A model generated the notes under the pieces. The model saw nothing but the letters and a program-made list of their open reading frames with translations, ran no database searches and was not told where the DNA came from. Shown piece by piece: positions 1 through 8,265 of a stretch of 13,097 nucleotides of DNA. The DNA lies in assembly GCA_035641235.1 (NCBI GenBank), contig DASQUP010000070.1, forward strand, positions 1 through 13,097, read 5' to 3'. The number at the start of each line of letters is the position of its first letter. Positions within the stretch are counted from its first letter, which is position 1. This DNA is from DASQUP01 sp035641235 (lineage in GTDB: Bacteria; Actinomycetota; CADDZG01; WHSQ01). The translations under genes were made by a program, and so were the position numbers.

Positions 1-147
1 ATGAAAGCTGCCACCGACAACGCCGAGGAGCTCATCGAGCGGCTCACACGGAACTACAACCAGGCACGTCAGGCGGAGATCACGACCGAGATCATGGAGG
101 TCGTCGGCGGTGCGGAGGCGCTGACCTCGGCAGCCGAAAAACAGTGA
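1..147 (+). CDS. atpG: ATP synthase F1 gamma subunit, C-terminal fragment
   Basis: Only the last 48 residues are in the window. The ATG at base 1 is an internal methionine, not the start. The fragment has the typical end of the gamma subunit: the helix that re-enters the alpha3/beta3 ring, with an AATDNAEELI-like segment, a N-x-x-RQAEITTEIMEVVGGAEAL stretch and a short tail ending in Gln. Gamma is the central rotor shaft that couples proton flow through Fo to ATP synthesis in F1. The gene lies 20 nt upstream of atpD, the usual order in bacterial atp operons. The identification rests on this C-terminal motif and on the neighbours. Confidence 0.93.
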   Translation: MKAATDNAEELIERLTRNYNQARQAEITTEIMEVVGGAEALTSAAEKQ

Positions 148-167
148 TTGGGTCCAAGGAGGACTAG

Positions 168-1616
<1,449 letters not shown>

Positions 1617-1657
1617 TCACCGGGACTCCGCCGTCCCAGCGGTCGAAGGGTTAACAG

Positions 1658-2053
1658 ATGCACGTGTCGATCGTTTCGCCGGAGAAGAAGGTCTGGGAGG
1701 GCGAGGCAGACATGGTCGTCGCCCGTTCCCCGGAGGGGGAGTTCGCGATCCTCCGCGGCCACATCCCGTTTCTTGCGGCGCTTGTCCCCGCGTCCGTCAG
1801 AGTCACGTCGGGCTCTTCGCGCGACGCGTTTTTCGTCTCTGGAGGTGTGCTCGAAGCGTCCGGCTCCATGGACGACTACCACGTGATCGTCCTTGCTGAC
1901 GATGCCGAAACTGCGGACGACATCACCCTTGAAGAGGCCCGGCAGCGGGTTGAGGAGGCCCGTCGTCGGGCCGATGACAGGGACGAAAGAGCCGAGGCAG
2001 AACTGCGTGTCGCTCTGGCGCGTGCGGGCTTCGCGGAACAAGAGTCGAGGTAG
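1658..2053 (+). CDS. atpC: ATP synthase F1 epsilon subunit
   Basis: Epsilon is part of the central stalk; it links gamma to the c-ring and in many bacteria inhibits ATP hydrolysis. The product is 131 aa. Residues 1-85 form the beta-sandwich, beginning with the typical VSIVSPEKKVWEGEADMVVARSPEGEFAILRGH pattern, followed by the FFVSGGVLEAS strand pair. Residues ~88-131 are a charged two-helix domain (TLEEARQRVEEARRRADD...), so the regulatory C-terminal hairpin is present. The family's usual GHxP turn reads GHIP here. A GAAGGG ribosome site at 1645-1650 sits 7 nt before the ATG. It lies 41 nt after atpD and closes the F1 gene order. Confidence 0.96.
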   Translation: MHVSIVSPEKKVWEGEADMVVARSPEGEFAILRGHIPFLAALVPASVRVTSGSSRDAFFVSGGVLEASGSMDDYHVIVLADDAETADDITLEEARQRVEEARRRADDRDERAEAELRVALARAGFAEQESR

Positions 2054-2061
2054 TTGGGTAA

Positions 2062-2268
2062 TTGGCCCGCCCCGAGCACCTGCGGAACAGGGTGTTCTGT
2101 TCGTCCTGCGGATCATCCGAGATGCGCCGTGGCGGTCTTCTCCCGCTGGGCTGGGAGGAGATGGTCGGCGCGGACAAACGTCCCCTTGCCCTGTGCCCGC
2201 AGTGCGTGCGAAACAACTTGTGGCTGATCGAGGCCCGTCTCGAGATCGATCCGGGCTCCGGCTTCTGA
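2062..2268 (+). CDS. Small zinc-ribbon protein at the end of the atp operon
   Basis: The product is 68 aa from a TTG start, 8 nt after the atpC stop, with GAGG at 2047-2050 as a weak ribosome site. Two cysteine pairs, C13-x2-C16 (FCSSCGS) and C45-x2-C48 (LCPQCVRNN), form a classic four-Cys zinc ribbon. Between them is a conserved-looking GLLPLGWEEM segment, and an amphipathic LWLIEARLEI helix follows. There is no signal peptide or membrane segment, so it should be cytoplasmic. The tight spacing and the terminator just downstream suggest co-transcription with ATP synthase. Its function is unknown; a zinc-binding adaptor or nucleic-acid/protein-contact role is a guess. The TTG start is the only suitable one in frame before C13. 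Confidence 0.78.
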   Translation: MARPEHLRNRVFCSSCGSSEMRRGGLLPLGWEEMVGADKRPLALCPQCVRNNLWLIEARLEIDPGSGF

Positions 2269-2273
2269 CCAAC

Positions 2274-2330
2274 CCGTTCTTATCTTCTCCATGAGCCTGG
2301 TAGACGCTCCAGGAAGAAAAGAACGGTTTT
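2274..2330 (+). terminator. Intrinsic terminator closing the atp operon
   Basis: The arms CCGTTCTT (2274-2281) and AAGAACGG (2319-2326) pair perfectly. The stem continues inward with TCTTCT (2283-2288) against GGAAGA (2312-2317) after one A/A mismatch, giving about 14 paired positions. A smaller GAGC/GCTC stem (2293-2296 with 2306-2309) is nested in the loop. The 3' arm runs straight into TTTT (2327-2330). It begins 6 nt after the zinc-ribbon stop codon, exactly where an operon terminator would be expected. The T-run is short and the stem is not very GC-rich, so efficiency is uncertain. Confidence 0.72.
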
Positions 2331-2424
2331 CACCTGGAAGAACCCGGGCAAGTACCCCATGGCGCTCATAGCACCGTGAACGTGCGACCATTGTTTACAC
2401 GACCCTGATCCGGGAGAAGCAGCC

Positions 2425-2550
2425 ATGAGAACTGGCAAGGAAGATCCGGCCATCGTCATCGAGCCGATCGAAGAGCCCGTCCCTCAGCCGGTGGAAGAGC
2501 CAGTACCGGTACGCGAAGTCCCAAGCGAGCCGGTTCCGGCGAACGGTTGA
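2425..2550 (+). CDS. 41-aa acidic Pro/Val/Glu-rich peptide
   Basis: A short reading frame encoding 41 residues, dominated by Pro, Val and Glu in a loose EP(I/V)xEPVPxP pattern from residue 13 to the end (for example IEPIEEPVPQPVEEPVP). It has no cysteines, no hydrophobic segment and a net negative charge, so it is probably extended or intrinsically disordered. Support for its being a real gene: a GGGAGAAG ribosome site at 2412-2419, five bases before the ATG; a stop only 1 nt before the GTG of the next gene, a coupling arrangement; and the start of a new transcription unit after the terminator at 2330. Function unknown. I see no homology I can name. Confidence 0.6.
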   Translation: MRTGKEDPAIVIEPIEEPVPQPVEEPVPVREVPSEPVPANG

Positions 2551-2551
2551 T

Positions 2552-3136
2552 GTGATCCAACCTTCCTTCTCCGAAAACCCAGTCGATCGAGAACCGGTCG
2601 TCCCCGATGGGGTTGATCCCATCGTCGCGTGGCGCTACTGGCGCGTGGACGGCAAAACCGGACGGCTCCGGTCGCTGGCTCGGGATCGGACGGAGTGGAT
2701 ACCACACACTCCCTTTTCAGCTCGCTGCAGATACGAACGCCTCGACCACACAGACGCACGATGGCGGCTTGTGGACGGTTCGTTGTGGAAGCCTCATGAG
2801 TCCCCGGGAGAGGACTGCCGGTGTGGTATTTACGGCGCCCGCGATCTAAGGGCTCTGAGGAGTCATCCGCTGGTCGGCTATCGCTTCACGGTTGCCGGTG
2901 AGGTCCTTTTGTGGGGCAAACTGATCCGCGGCGAGCTTGGCTACCGTGCTCAGTACGCATATCCGAAGAGCCTGTATGTGGCTCTCCGCTCCCCACAGCG
3001 CCGGGCCAGGGCCATTGATGCCCTAACGGCCTACGGCGTGCCGGTGGAGGCGATGCACCACGAAGATCTCTCGTTCAGTCCGACGATCGCTGTCGTGGAC
3101 GCTCTCAAACGCGTAGCTACAAAGTTCACCGGCTGA
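2552..3136 (+). CDS. Conserved hypothetical protein with CxCGIY motif
   Basis: The product is 194 aa from a GTG start one base after the stop of the upstream 41-aa frame. Visible elements in order are a low-complexity N-terminus (1-22), a VAWRYWRVDG...GRLRSL strand pair (25-42), a WIPHTPFSARC segment ending at C59, a C89-R-C91-GIYGARDL motif (89-99), and a GEVLLWGKLIRGELGYRAQYAYPKSLYV block (117-143). The GxVxLWGxV...GYRAxxAYP pattern is one I recall from many uncharacterised actinobacterial proteins, but I cannot attach a function to it. The three cysteines could bind metal; this is inference. There is no signal peptide or membrane segment. It forms a likely two-gene operon with the 41-aa peptide. 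Confidence 0.82.
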   Translation: MIQPSFSENPVDREPVVPDGVDPIVAWRYWRVDGKTGRLRSLARDRTEWIPHTPFSARCRYERLDHTDARWRLVDGSLWKPHESPGEDCRCGIYGARDLRALRSHPLVGYRFTVAGEVLLWGKLIRGELGYRAQYAYPKSLYVALRSPQRRARAIDALTAYGVPVEAMHHEDLSFSPTIAVVDALKRVATKFTG

Positions 3137-3232
3137 TTCCGCGTCTCAGGGCTTTTGCATTTCGCTGTTCTCTGGTATTCCCTTAGTGCAGGAGTGCTTT
3201 GGATCGGGGTTGTCGAAGACGGGAGGCCATCT

Positions 3233-3964
3233 ATGTCCGAAGAAGAAAAGGGGCTTCTGGAAAAGGCACGTGAGGCGGCTGCCGGTGTCGGCGACAGCGC
3301 CTCCGATGTCGTTTCACCCCCCGAGAGAGAGGGTGGTCCGGCTGCCGCAGTGAGAAGGACGGCGGCGGGTGCAGCAACAACCGGCGCGGACGTAGTTCGT
3401 CCGGCCCCAGAACCATCGCCTGCAGCGCCGGAGACGCCATCCCCCGCACCCGCAGCTCCCGAGACTCCGTCAACGCCGGCACAGACCCAGCCCCCCGCGC
3501 GCAAGAGTCCGGCTCGAAAGAAGCCCACCGCCCGCAAGAAGAGCACTGCGCGTAAGAAATCGACTGCGCGCAAGAGTCCGGCGCGCAAGAAGTCGACGGC
3601 GCGCAAGAAGTCGACCCGCCGTCCGGCAACCCGCAAGTCCACTGCCCGCAAGAAGACTGCTGCACGTAAGTCGACCGGCCGCAAGAAGACCACAGCCCGG
3701 CGGAAGTCGACCGCTAGGAAGAAGACGGCGGCTCGGCGTAAGTCCACGGCCCGCAAGCGGACCGCCGCCCGGAAGTCGACGGGCCGCAAGAAGACGACCG
3801 CCCGGAAGAAGTCCACGGCGCGCAAAGCCACGGGCCGGAAGAAGTCCACGGCGCGCAGGAAGTCGACCGCGCGCAAGCGGACGGGGGCCCGGAAGTCCAC
3901 CGGACGCAAGAAGACAACCGCCCGAAAGAAGTCGACGGCGCGTAAATCGGCACGGCGGCGTTAG
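3233..3964 (+). CDS. Histone H1-like, Lys/Arg-repeat nucleoid protein
   Basis: The product is 243 aa. Residues 1-30 are acidic and helical (MSEEEKGLLEKAREAA), residues 31-88 are Ala/Pro-rich with repeated APETPSPAP units, and residues 89-243 are an almost pure array of ARKKST-type units. Such tails resemble eukaryotic H1, bacterial H1-like Hc proteins and the C-terminal arms of actinobacterial HU, and should bind DNA non-specifically by charge. There is no folded HU or Lsr2 domain. The ATG is chosen over an in-frame TTG at 3155 because GGGAGG (3221-3226) sits 6 nt before it and the upstream residues look unrelated. A role in nucleoid compaction is inferred from composition only. Confidence 0.85.
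   Translation: MSEEEKGLLEKAREAAAGVGDSASDVVSPPEREGGPAAAVRRTAAGAATTGADVVRPAPEPSPAAPETPSPAPAAPETPSTPAQTQPPARKSPARKKPTARKKSTARKKSTARKSPARKKSTARKKSTRRPATRKSTARKKTAARKSTGRKKTTARRKSTARKKTAARRKSTARKRTAARKSTGRKKTTARKKSTARKATGRKKSTARRKSTARKRTGARKSTGRKKTTARKKSTARKSARRR
3497..3961 (+). repeat. Coding repeat array for ARKKST-type units
   Basis: This stretch of the histone-like gene is a degenerate tandem array with a basic unit of 5-7 codons. A higher-order pattern is also visible. Three near-identical 28-residue blocks begin at codons 136, 171 and 211 of the gene (bases 3638, 3743 and 3863), each starting STARK and containing AARKSTG or GARKSTG. They differ at only one or two residues, while synonymous third positions vary. 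That points to older duplications kept by protein-level selection. Spacing between blocks is 35 and 40 codons. Recombination between copies could change the tail length. Confidence 0.85.
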
Positions 3965-4033
3965 CCCGGAAACAACCAGTCCGAGCCGTCTGGGCAGCGG
4001 AGCGCCCTCGTAATCTCAGCGCGCGGTCGCTCC

Positions 4034-4045
4034 TAGACTGTCGGG
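4034..4045 (+). promoter_or_regulatory. Leaderless-type -10 box before murA
   Basis: TAGACT occupies 4034-4039 and is followed by exactly 6 nt and then the ATG of murA. No Shine-Dalgarno is seen in the gap upstream. A TANNNT box 6-7 nt before the start codon is the known hallmark of leaderless transcripts in actinobacteria. The identical hexamer at identical spacing precedes the mutase gene at 10297. No convincing -35 element is visible 16-18 nt further upstream. Confidence 0.6.
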
Positions 4046-5338
4046 ATGGCGTCATACCGAATACGAGGTGGGTGCCCCCTTGAGGGGGAAGTCGTCGTCG
4101 GGGGCGCGAAGAACTCCACGCTCAAGCTGATGGCGGCATCACTCATGGTGCCCGGCGAAGTCGTGTTGGAGGGCGTTCCTCGCATCACCGATGTGTCACT
4201 GATGGGGGACGTCCTCGAACGCCTCGGAGCTCGTGTAACGAGGACCGGCGACTCGCTCGTCATCGACAGCTCCGCCGAGCCCTCTGATGAGACTCCCTAC
4301 GAGCTGGTCACGAAGATGCGCGCATCGATTCAGGTCCTGGGGCCGCTCCTAGCCCGACTCGGCCGTGCCCGGGTTGCAATGCCGGGAGGAGATGCCATCG
4401 GCTCGCGACCGATCGACCTCCACGTCGGTGGCCTCGAACGAATGGGAGCCAAGTTCACGTCGGAGCATGGTTACGTCGAGGGAGTGGCCGATCGTCTCCA
4501 CGGAACGAGCATCTTGCTGGAGTTCCCCTCCGTGGGGGCAACTGAGAACCTACTCATGGCGGCGGCCACTGCTCAAGGAAAAACGACGATCGAGAACGCG
4601 GCGAGGGAGCCCGAGATCCAGGATCTCGCCGCCTTTCTCAATGCTGCGGGCGCGCGCATCTCAGGCGCCGGAACGAACTTGATAACGATCGATGGTGTGG
4701 AGTCCCTGGCTCCCGGGTTCCGGCACCGCGTGGTGCCCGACCGGATCGAGGCCGGCACATTCGCGATCGGAGCGGCAGCGACGAGTGGTTCGGTTCGGAT
4801 CGGAGGGATTCGTCCCGTTCTACTAGAGCTTCCATTGCAGAAGCTCGAAGCCGCCGGCGCAGAGGTCCACCGTGACGACCACGAAGTTACCGTATCGATG
4901 TCCCGCCGCCCGCAGTCCATAGATTTGGTCACGCTGCCCTATCCGGGTTTTCCCACGGATTTGCAGCCACCGATGATGGTTCTGCTGTCGCAAGCGAACG
5001 GCTCCTCGATTCTTACCGAGAACGTCTTCGAGGCCCGCTTCTTGTTCGTAGCGGAGTTGAATCGTATGGGCTCCCACATCAGGGTCGAGGGCCACCACGC
5101 GGTTATCCGAGGTGTGGAGAACCTGTCGGGCGCGCCGGTTCGAGTCCCAGACATCCGGGCCGGCGCCGCGTTGATTCTCGGCGGTTTATGTGCGGAGGGG
5201 GAGACGATCGTCTACGACGACGGCCACATCGAGCGGGGCTACGAACGATTTCATGAGAAGCTGCAATCGCTTGGGGCGGATATAACTCTTGGATCCGATT
5301 CGCAGGCAATCGGCGGTCTCGGGTTCGGGAAGGAATGA
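4046..5338 (+). CDS. murA: UDP-N-acetylglucosamine 1-carboxyvinyltransferase (MurA), Asp-type
   Basis: MurA transfers the enolpyruvyl group of PEP to the 3'-OH of UDP-GlcNAc, the first committed step of peptidoglycan precursor synthesis, in the cytoplasm. The product is 430 aa, a little longer than the ~419 aa of the E. coli enzyme. It has the N-terminal GGAKN with K22/N23, the catalytic loop PGGDAIGSRPIDLH (113-126), SVGATEN (162-168), the AAREPEIQDLA helix (185-195) and PTDLQ with D305. The catalytic-loop cysteine (Cys115 in E. coli) is Asp116 here, as in Mycobacterium and Chlamydia. That natural change keeps activity and makes the enzyme insensitive to fosfomycin. It follows the atp block, a gene order also known in mycobacteria. 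The stop overlaps the next start by 4 nt (ATGA). Confidence 0.96.
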   Translation: MASYRIRGGCPLEGEVVVGGAKNSTLKLMAASLMVPGEVVLEGVPRITDVSLMGDVLERLGARVTRTGDSLVIDSSAEPSDETPYELVTKMRASIQVLGPLLARLGRARVAMPGGDAIGSRPIDLHVGGLERMGAKFTSEHGYVEGVADRLHGTSILLEFPSVGATENLLMAAATAQGKTTIENAAREPEIQDLAAFLNAAGARISGAGTNLITIDGVESLAPGFRHRVVPDRIEAGTFAIGAAATSGSVRIGGIRPVLLELPLQKLEAAGAEVHRDDHEVTVSMSRRPQSIDLVTLPYPGFPTDLQPPMMVLLSQANGSSILTENVFEARFLFVAELNRMGSHIRVEGHHAVIRGVENLSGAPVRVPDIRAGAALILGGLCAEGETIVYDDGHIERGYERFHEKLQSLGADITLGSDSQAIGGLGFGKE

Positions 5339-7092
5339 TTCGCGCCGGCCTGCTGCCGGCGATCCGTATGGACGATCGACCCGCCTTGCTTCCCAAGCGC
5401 CGCCAGGTCATCCGTGGCTTCTGGATTCCCCTGACGGCGATCCTGGTCGTCCTGCCGGCTTTTGCGCGTTCTCCCGCAACGGCGCCGGCCGTCGCACAGC
5501 GCAAGGTGCCCGGCGCGCTCGTCGCCCCCGTGAAACTGATCCCCACCACGCGTGAACCTCTGACGACCGGAGGTCACGGTTACTGGGGCAGCCTCCAACT
5601 GCGCGCCGCGGGCGATGGCCTGGTCGTAGTCAACCGGCTGTCGTTCGAGCGCTATCTTCTCGGCCTGCAGGAGGTTCCGGTGACCTGGCCGGAGGAGGCG
5701 CTCAAGGCGCAGGCCGTGGCCGCTCGGACCTATGCCCTCAATACGTTGTCCAGATCGCGCGCAGGTGCCGCGTCGACCTATGGGTTCGACATCTGCGCGT
5801 CGGTCGAATGTCAGGTGTATTCGGGGGCCGACGTGCTCGGGTCGCTGGGAGGAGCGCGGTGGCTTCAAGCGGTCAGGGATACGGCCGGCCAAACGATTCT
5901 GTACGGGGGGGAGCCGATCCTGGCGCGCTACCACTCGACATCCGGTGGAGCCACGTTCGACAACGCCCAGGTGTTTGTCGGCGAGCCCAACCACCCCTAC
6001 CTGAGGGGTGTCGCAAGCACCACCGAGGAGGGGTCGCCTCTGTATCGATGGCGCGTTCGGTTTACGCTCCGTCAGGTTGAAACCATGCTGCGGAGCGCCG
6101 GATGGTGGACAACTCAGCGGCGCCTTAAAAAGGTGCGCTCCGTCGAGTCGAGCGCCGGCCGCCACTATCCCGATCTGGTGTTTCGTGGCGGCGCGACAAG
6201 GCTGGTTCGTAGCGCGGAGGAGTTCCGGGACATCGCCCGGTCCCTCGCACCCGCGCTGTGGCCCAATCGGTATCCATCCGCCTGGACGACGCGGAGCGGC
6301 CGGTTACCCGAGACGCTGCCTTCGAACCGCATCGATGTGCGAACTCGGAGGAATGCGGTTCTTGTCCTCGGACGAGGGTGGGGACACGGAGTGGGGATGT
6401 CTCAGTGGGGCGCGGAGGGTATGGCGCGCCGAGGGGCGTCGTTCGAAGAGATCTTGAAGCACTACTACACAGGCGTTGAAGTCGCCGCGTACGAGAGGCC
6501 CGGCCGGATCTCCGTGGGACTCGACTGGGCCGAGTCCCGAGTCGATGTGAGCGGCGCGTTCACGATCGTTGATGGGCGAGGTCGAACGATCGTGGACGAA
6601 GCCCTCGGGGAATGGACCTTCAGCCACACGGGTGAGGGCGCCGTGGCGATCGATCCTCCGAAGGGTTTCGGACTGCCGCTGCGAGTGGGGATCGTTGCCG
6701 CCCCCGAGACCGTCTCCCCTGGAGCGGTCACCTCGGTGACGGTCGCCCTGTCCCGCCCGGCCAAAGTTCGGGCGGTCACGGATGGGGCCGCCGATGACCG
6801 TCGTCCCTCGGTGGCGGAAGCGGGACGTCAGGAAGTCGAGTGGCAGGCCCCGGAGGAACCGGGGAGCTACCGCGTGCGTGTGGAGGCCGCCGCAGGGCAA
6901 GCGTCGCGACGCAGCGAGGTCGTCGAGATAACCGTCGGCGAAACGTCGCCGAGTGCGAGTCCGCCGGCCGCCGCGTCCGAAAGGCAGGCGCCGGAACGGT
7001 CGCCGGACCGCACTCTCCTCTACGTACTTGTGCTGGTACTCGTGCTGATCGCCCTGGCTGGGAGGTGGCTGAAAGGTAGAATTGGGCGGTGA
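5335..7092 (+). CDS. Membrane-anchored SpoIID/LytB-domain protein (putative lytic transglycosylase)
   Basis: SpoIID-type enzymes cleave glycan strands of peptidoglycan, preferring strands stripped of stem peptides. The product is 585 aa. A basic N-terminus (KRRQVIRG) leads into a hydrophobic segment (~28-43), a signal peptide or anchor. The SpoIID domain spans about 78-385: SFERYLLGLQEVPVTWPEEALKAQAVAARTYAL (103-135, with E121 aligning to the catalytic Glu), DICASVECQVY (152-162, a Cys pair), HSTSGG (200-205) and GRGWGHGVGMSQWGAEGMA (346-364). Residues ~390-535 look like beta-rich Ig-like modules. A second hydrophobic stretch (561-576) and a basic tail (KGRIGR) end the protein. It is coupled to murA by a 4-nt overlap. 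Met12 (5368) is an alternative start. Sporulation cannot be inferred, since non-sporulating actinobacteria carry such proteins. Confidence 0.88.
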   Translation: MIRAGLLPAIRMDDRPALLPKRRQVIRGFWIPLTAILVVLPAFARSPATAPAVAQRKVPGALVAPVKLIPTTREPLTTGGHGYWGSLQLRAAGDGLVVVNRLSFERYLLGLQEVPVTWPEEALKAQAVAARTYALNTLSRSRAGAASTYGFDICASVECQVYSGADVLGSLGGARWLQAVRDTAGQTILYGGEPILARYHSTSGGATFDNAQVFVGEPNHPYLRGVASTTEEGSPLYRWRVRFTLRQVETMLRSAGWWTTQRRLKKVRSVESSAGRHYPDLVFRGGATRLVRSAEEFRDIARSLAPALWPNRYPSAWTTRSGRLPETLPSNRIDVRTRRNAVLVLGRGWGHGVGMSQWGAEGMARRGASFEEILKHYYTGVEVAAYERPGRISVGLDWAESRVDVSGAFTIVDGRGRTIVDEALGEWTFSHTGEGAVAIDPPKGFGLPLRVGIVAAPETVSPGAVTSVTVALSRPAKVRAVTDGAADDRRPSVAEAGRQEVEWQAPEEPGSYRVRVEAAAGQASRRSEVVEITVGETSPSASPPAAASERQAPERSPDRTLLYVLVLVLVLIALAGRWLKGRIGR

Positions 7093-7328
7093 ACGCGACG
7101 GCGGTCGAGGACCGCGTTAGGGAGGCTCTCGAACTGATCCGGCCCGCCATTCAGATGGACGGGGGAGACATTCGGCTCGAGAGCGTTGTGGACGGCACCG
7201 TCACCGTTCAACTCCTCGGCGTATGTGAGTCGTGCCCAATCTCCCCAGTCACTCTCAAGAGTGGCGTCGAGCGCATCCTTCGCGCCCGGGTCCCGGAAGT
7301 TACCGAAGTCGTCGCCATCGAAGCCTAG
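7089..7328 (+). CDS. NifU C-terminal-domain (Nfu-type) Fe-S carrier
   Basis: The product is 79 aa from a GTG that overlaps the previous stop by 4 nt (GTGA). The whole protein is one Nfu domain: an amphipathic first helix, the IRPAIQMDGGDIRLESV segment (17-33), and VCESCPIS with the CxxC pair C46/C49 that holds a bridging [4Fe-4S] cluster in a dimer, followed by TLKSGVERIL. Nfu proteins pass Fe-S clusters to apo-enzymes in the cytoplasm. The start is supported by the match to the family's N-terminal boundary and by the overlap. An AAAGG (7072-7076) upstream is rather far (12 nt) for a ribosome site, so translation may depend on coupling. Which client it serves cannot be read from the sequence. 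Confidence 0.92.
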   Translation: MNATAVEDRVREALELIRPAIQMDGGDIRLESVVDGTVTVQLLGVCESCPISPVTLKSGVERILRARVPEVTEVVAIEA

Positions 7329-7335
7329 GGCCGCT

Positions 7336-8265
7336 TTGGATATCGACGGCCTGATCCATCGCGCCCTCGAAGGTGAGCGCGTGGCGATCGCGCGGCTCAT
7401 TTCGCTCGTTGAAGACGGAGGCGCCGATCTCGGCCGGGTTATGAAGGAGCTCTATCCGCACACCGGGCGCGCCTACACGGTCGGTATCACTGGATCTCCG
7501 GGCGCAGGCAAGTCGACCCTCACGGAGCGTCTGGTCGGTCGAGCTAGGGCCGAAGGGCACCGGGTTGGGGTGCTTGCCGTCGACCCATCGAGCCCCTTTT
7601 CGGGCGGTGCCCTTCTGGGTGACAGAGTCCGAATGCAGAGCCATGCGACCGATCCGGACGTGTTCATTCGATCGATGGCGACGCGCGGTCACCTCGGCGG
7701 GATTGCGCTCGCCACCCCAGAGGCAGTTCGGGTTCTGGATGCTGCCGGCAAGGACATCGTGATCATCGAAACCGTCGGAGTCGGTCAGGCGGAAGTCGAG
7801 ATTACAGACGCGTGCGATTCGACAGTCGTGGTGGTGAACCCGGGCTGGGGGGATGCGGTGCAGGCGGCCAAGGCCGGGCTCATGGAGATTGCCGACGTAT
7901 TCGTGGTCAACAAGGCGGACCGCCAGGGGAAGCGCGATACGTTGAGGGAGCTGCGGGCGATGCTCCAACTCTCGGATGCGGCCTGGAAGCCGGAGATCGT
8001 GACATCGATTGCCATCAAAGGCGAGGGCATCGACGAGCTGTGGGCCGCAATCGGCCGGCACCACAGCTATCAGGAGGACAACGGTTTGCTTGCCACGAGG
8101 AGGAAAAGGCGCATCGGTCGTGAAATCAAGTCCATCGTCGTGGCCTCGTACCGGCAGCGGGTGGACGAGCAGGCCGCGGCCGAGTTGGATGGCTTGGTGG
8201 AAGAGGTTGCGGCGCGCCGCATCGATCCCTATGAGGCGGCCGCCCGATTGAGAGATTCGATTTGA
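7336..8265 (+). CDS. meaB: MeaB/ArgK-type G-protein chaperone of acyl-CoA mutases
   Basis: MeaB-family GTPases gate adenosylcobalamin loading into B12-dependent acyl-CoA mutases and protect them from inactivation. From the TTG start the product is 309 aa, slightly shorter than the usual ~330. Motifs are Walker A GSPGAGKST (53-61), AVDPSSPFSGGALLGDRVRM (81-100), IRSMATRGHLGGIA (111-124), IIETVGVGQ (143-151) as the switch region, NPGWGD (168-173) and NKAD (192-195) for guanine recognition. The reading frame is open further upstream to a TTG at 7186, but that would overlap nfu. TTG 7336 follows the nfu stop by 7 nt, has AGGG at 7327-7330, and gives the N-terminus expected for the family (IHRALEGERVAIARLISLVED). 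Its likely client is the mutase downstream. Confidence 0.93.
   Translation: MDIDGLIHRALEGERVAIARLISLVEDGGADLGRVMKELYPHTGRAYTVGITGSPGAGKSTLTERLVGRARAEGHRVGVLAVDPSSPFSGGALLGDRVRMQSHATDPDVFIRSMATRGHLGGIALATPEAVRVLDAAGKDIVIIETVGVGQAEVEITDACDSTVVVVNPGWGDAVQAAKAGLMEIADVFVVNKADRQGKRDTLRELRAMLQLSDAAWKPEIVTSIAIKGEGIDELWAAIGRHHSYQEDNGLLATRRKRRIGREIKSIVVASYRQRVDEQAAAELDGLVEEVAARRIDPYEAAARLRDSI

Noticed and set aside
1893..2294. 133-aa + strand open frame overlapping atpC and the zinc-ribbon gene
   Set aside because: It is out of frame with two better supported genes, has no domain and no ribosome site.
3155..3232. Upstream TTG extension of the histone-like gene (26 extra residues)
   Set aside because: The extension is hydrophobic and unlike the rest of the protein, and GGGAGG lies 6 nt before the ATG at 3233, which is the better start.
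3031..3909. 292-aa open frame on the - strand rich in Arg/Val/Asp repeats (LRAVDF)
   Set aside because: It is the mirror image of the Lys/Arg repeat array on the + strand; the repeated codons exclude stops on the opposite strand. It has no ribosome site and no recognisable domain.
3497..3961. CRISPR array suggested by the repetitive DNA
   Set aside because: Repeats are 5-7 codons, in frame, degenerate at third positions and without unique spacers; they encode the basic tail.
5335..7092. SpoIID as evidence for an endospore former
   Set aside because: SpoIID/LytB-domain proteins are widespread in non-sporulating bacteria, and no other sporulation gene is present here.
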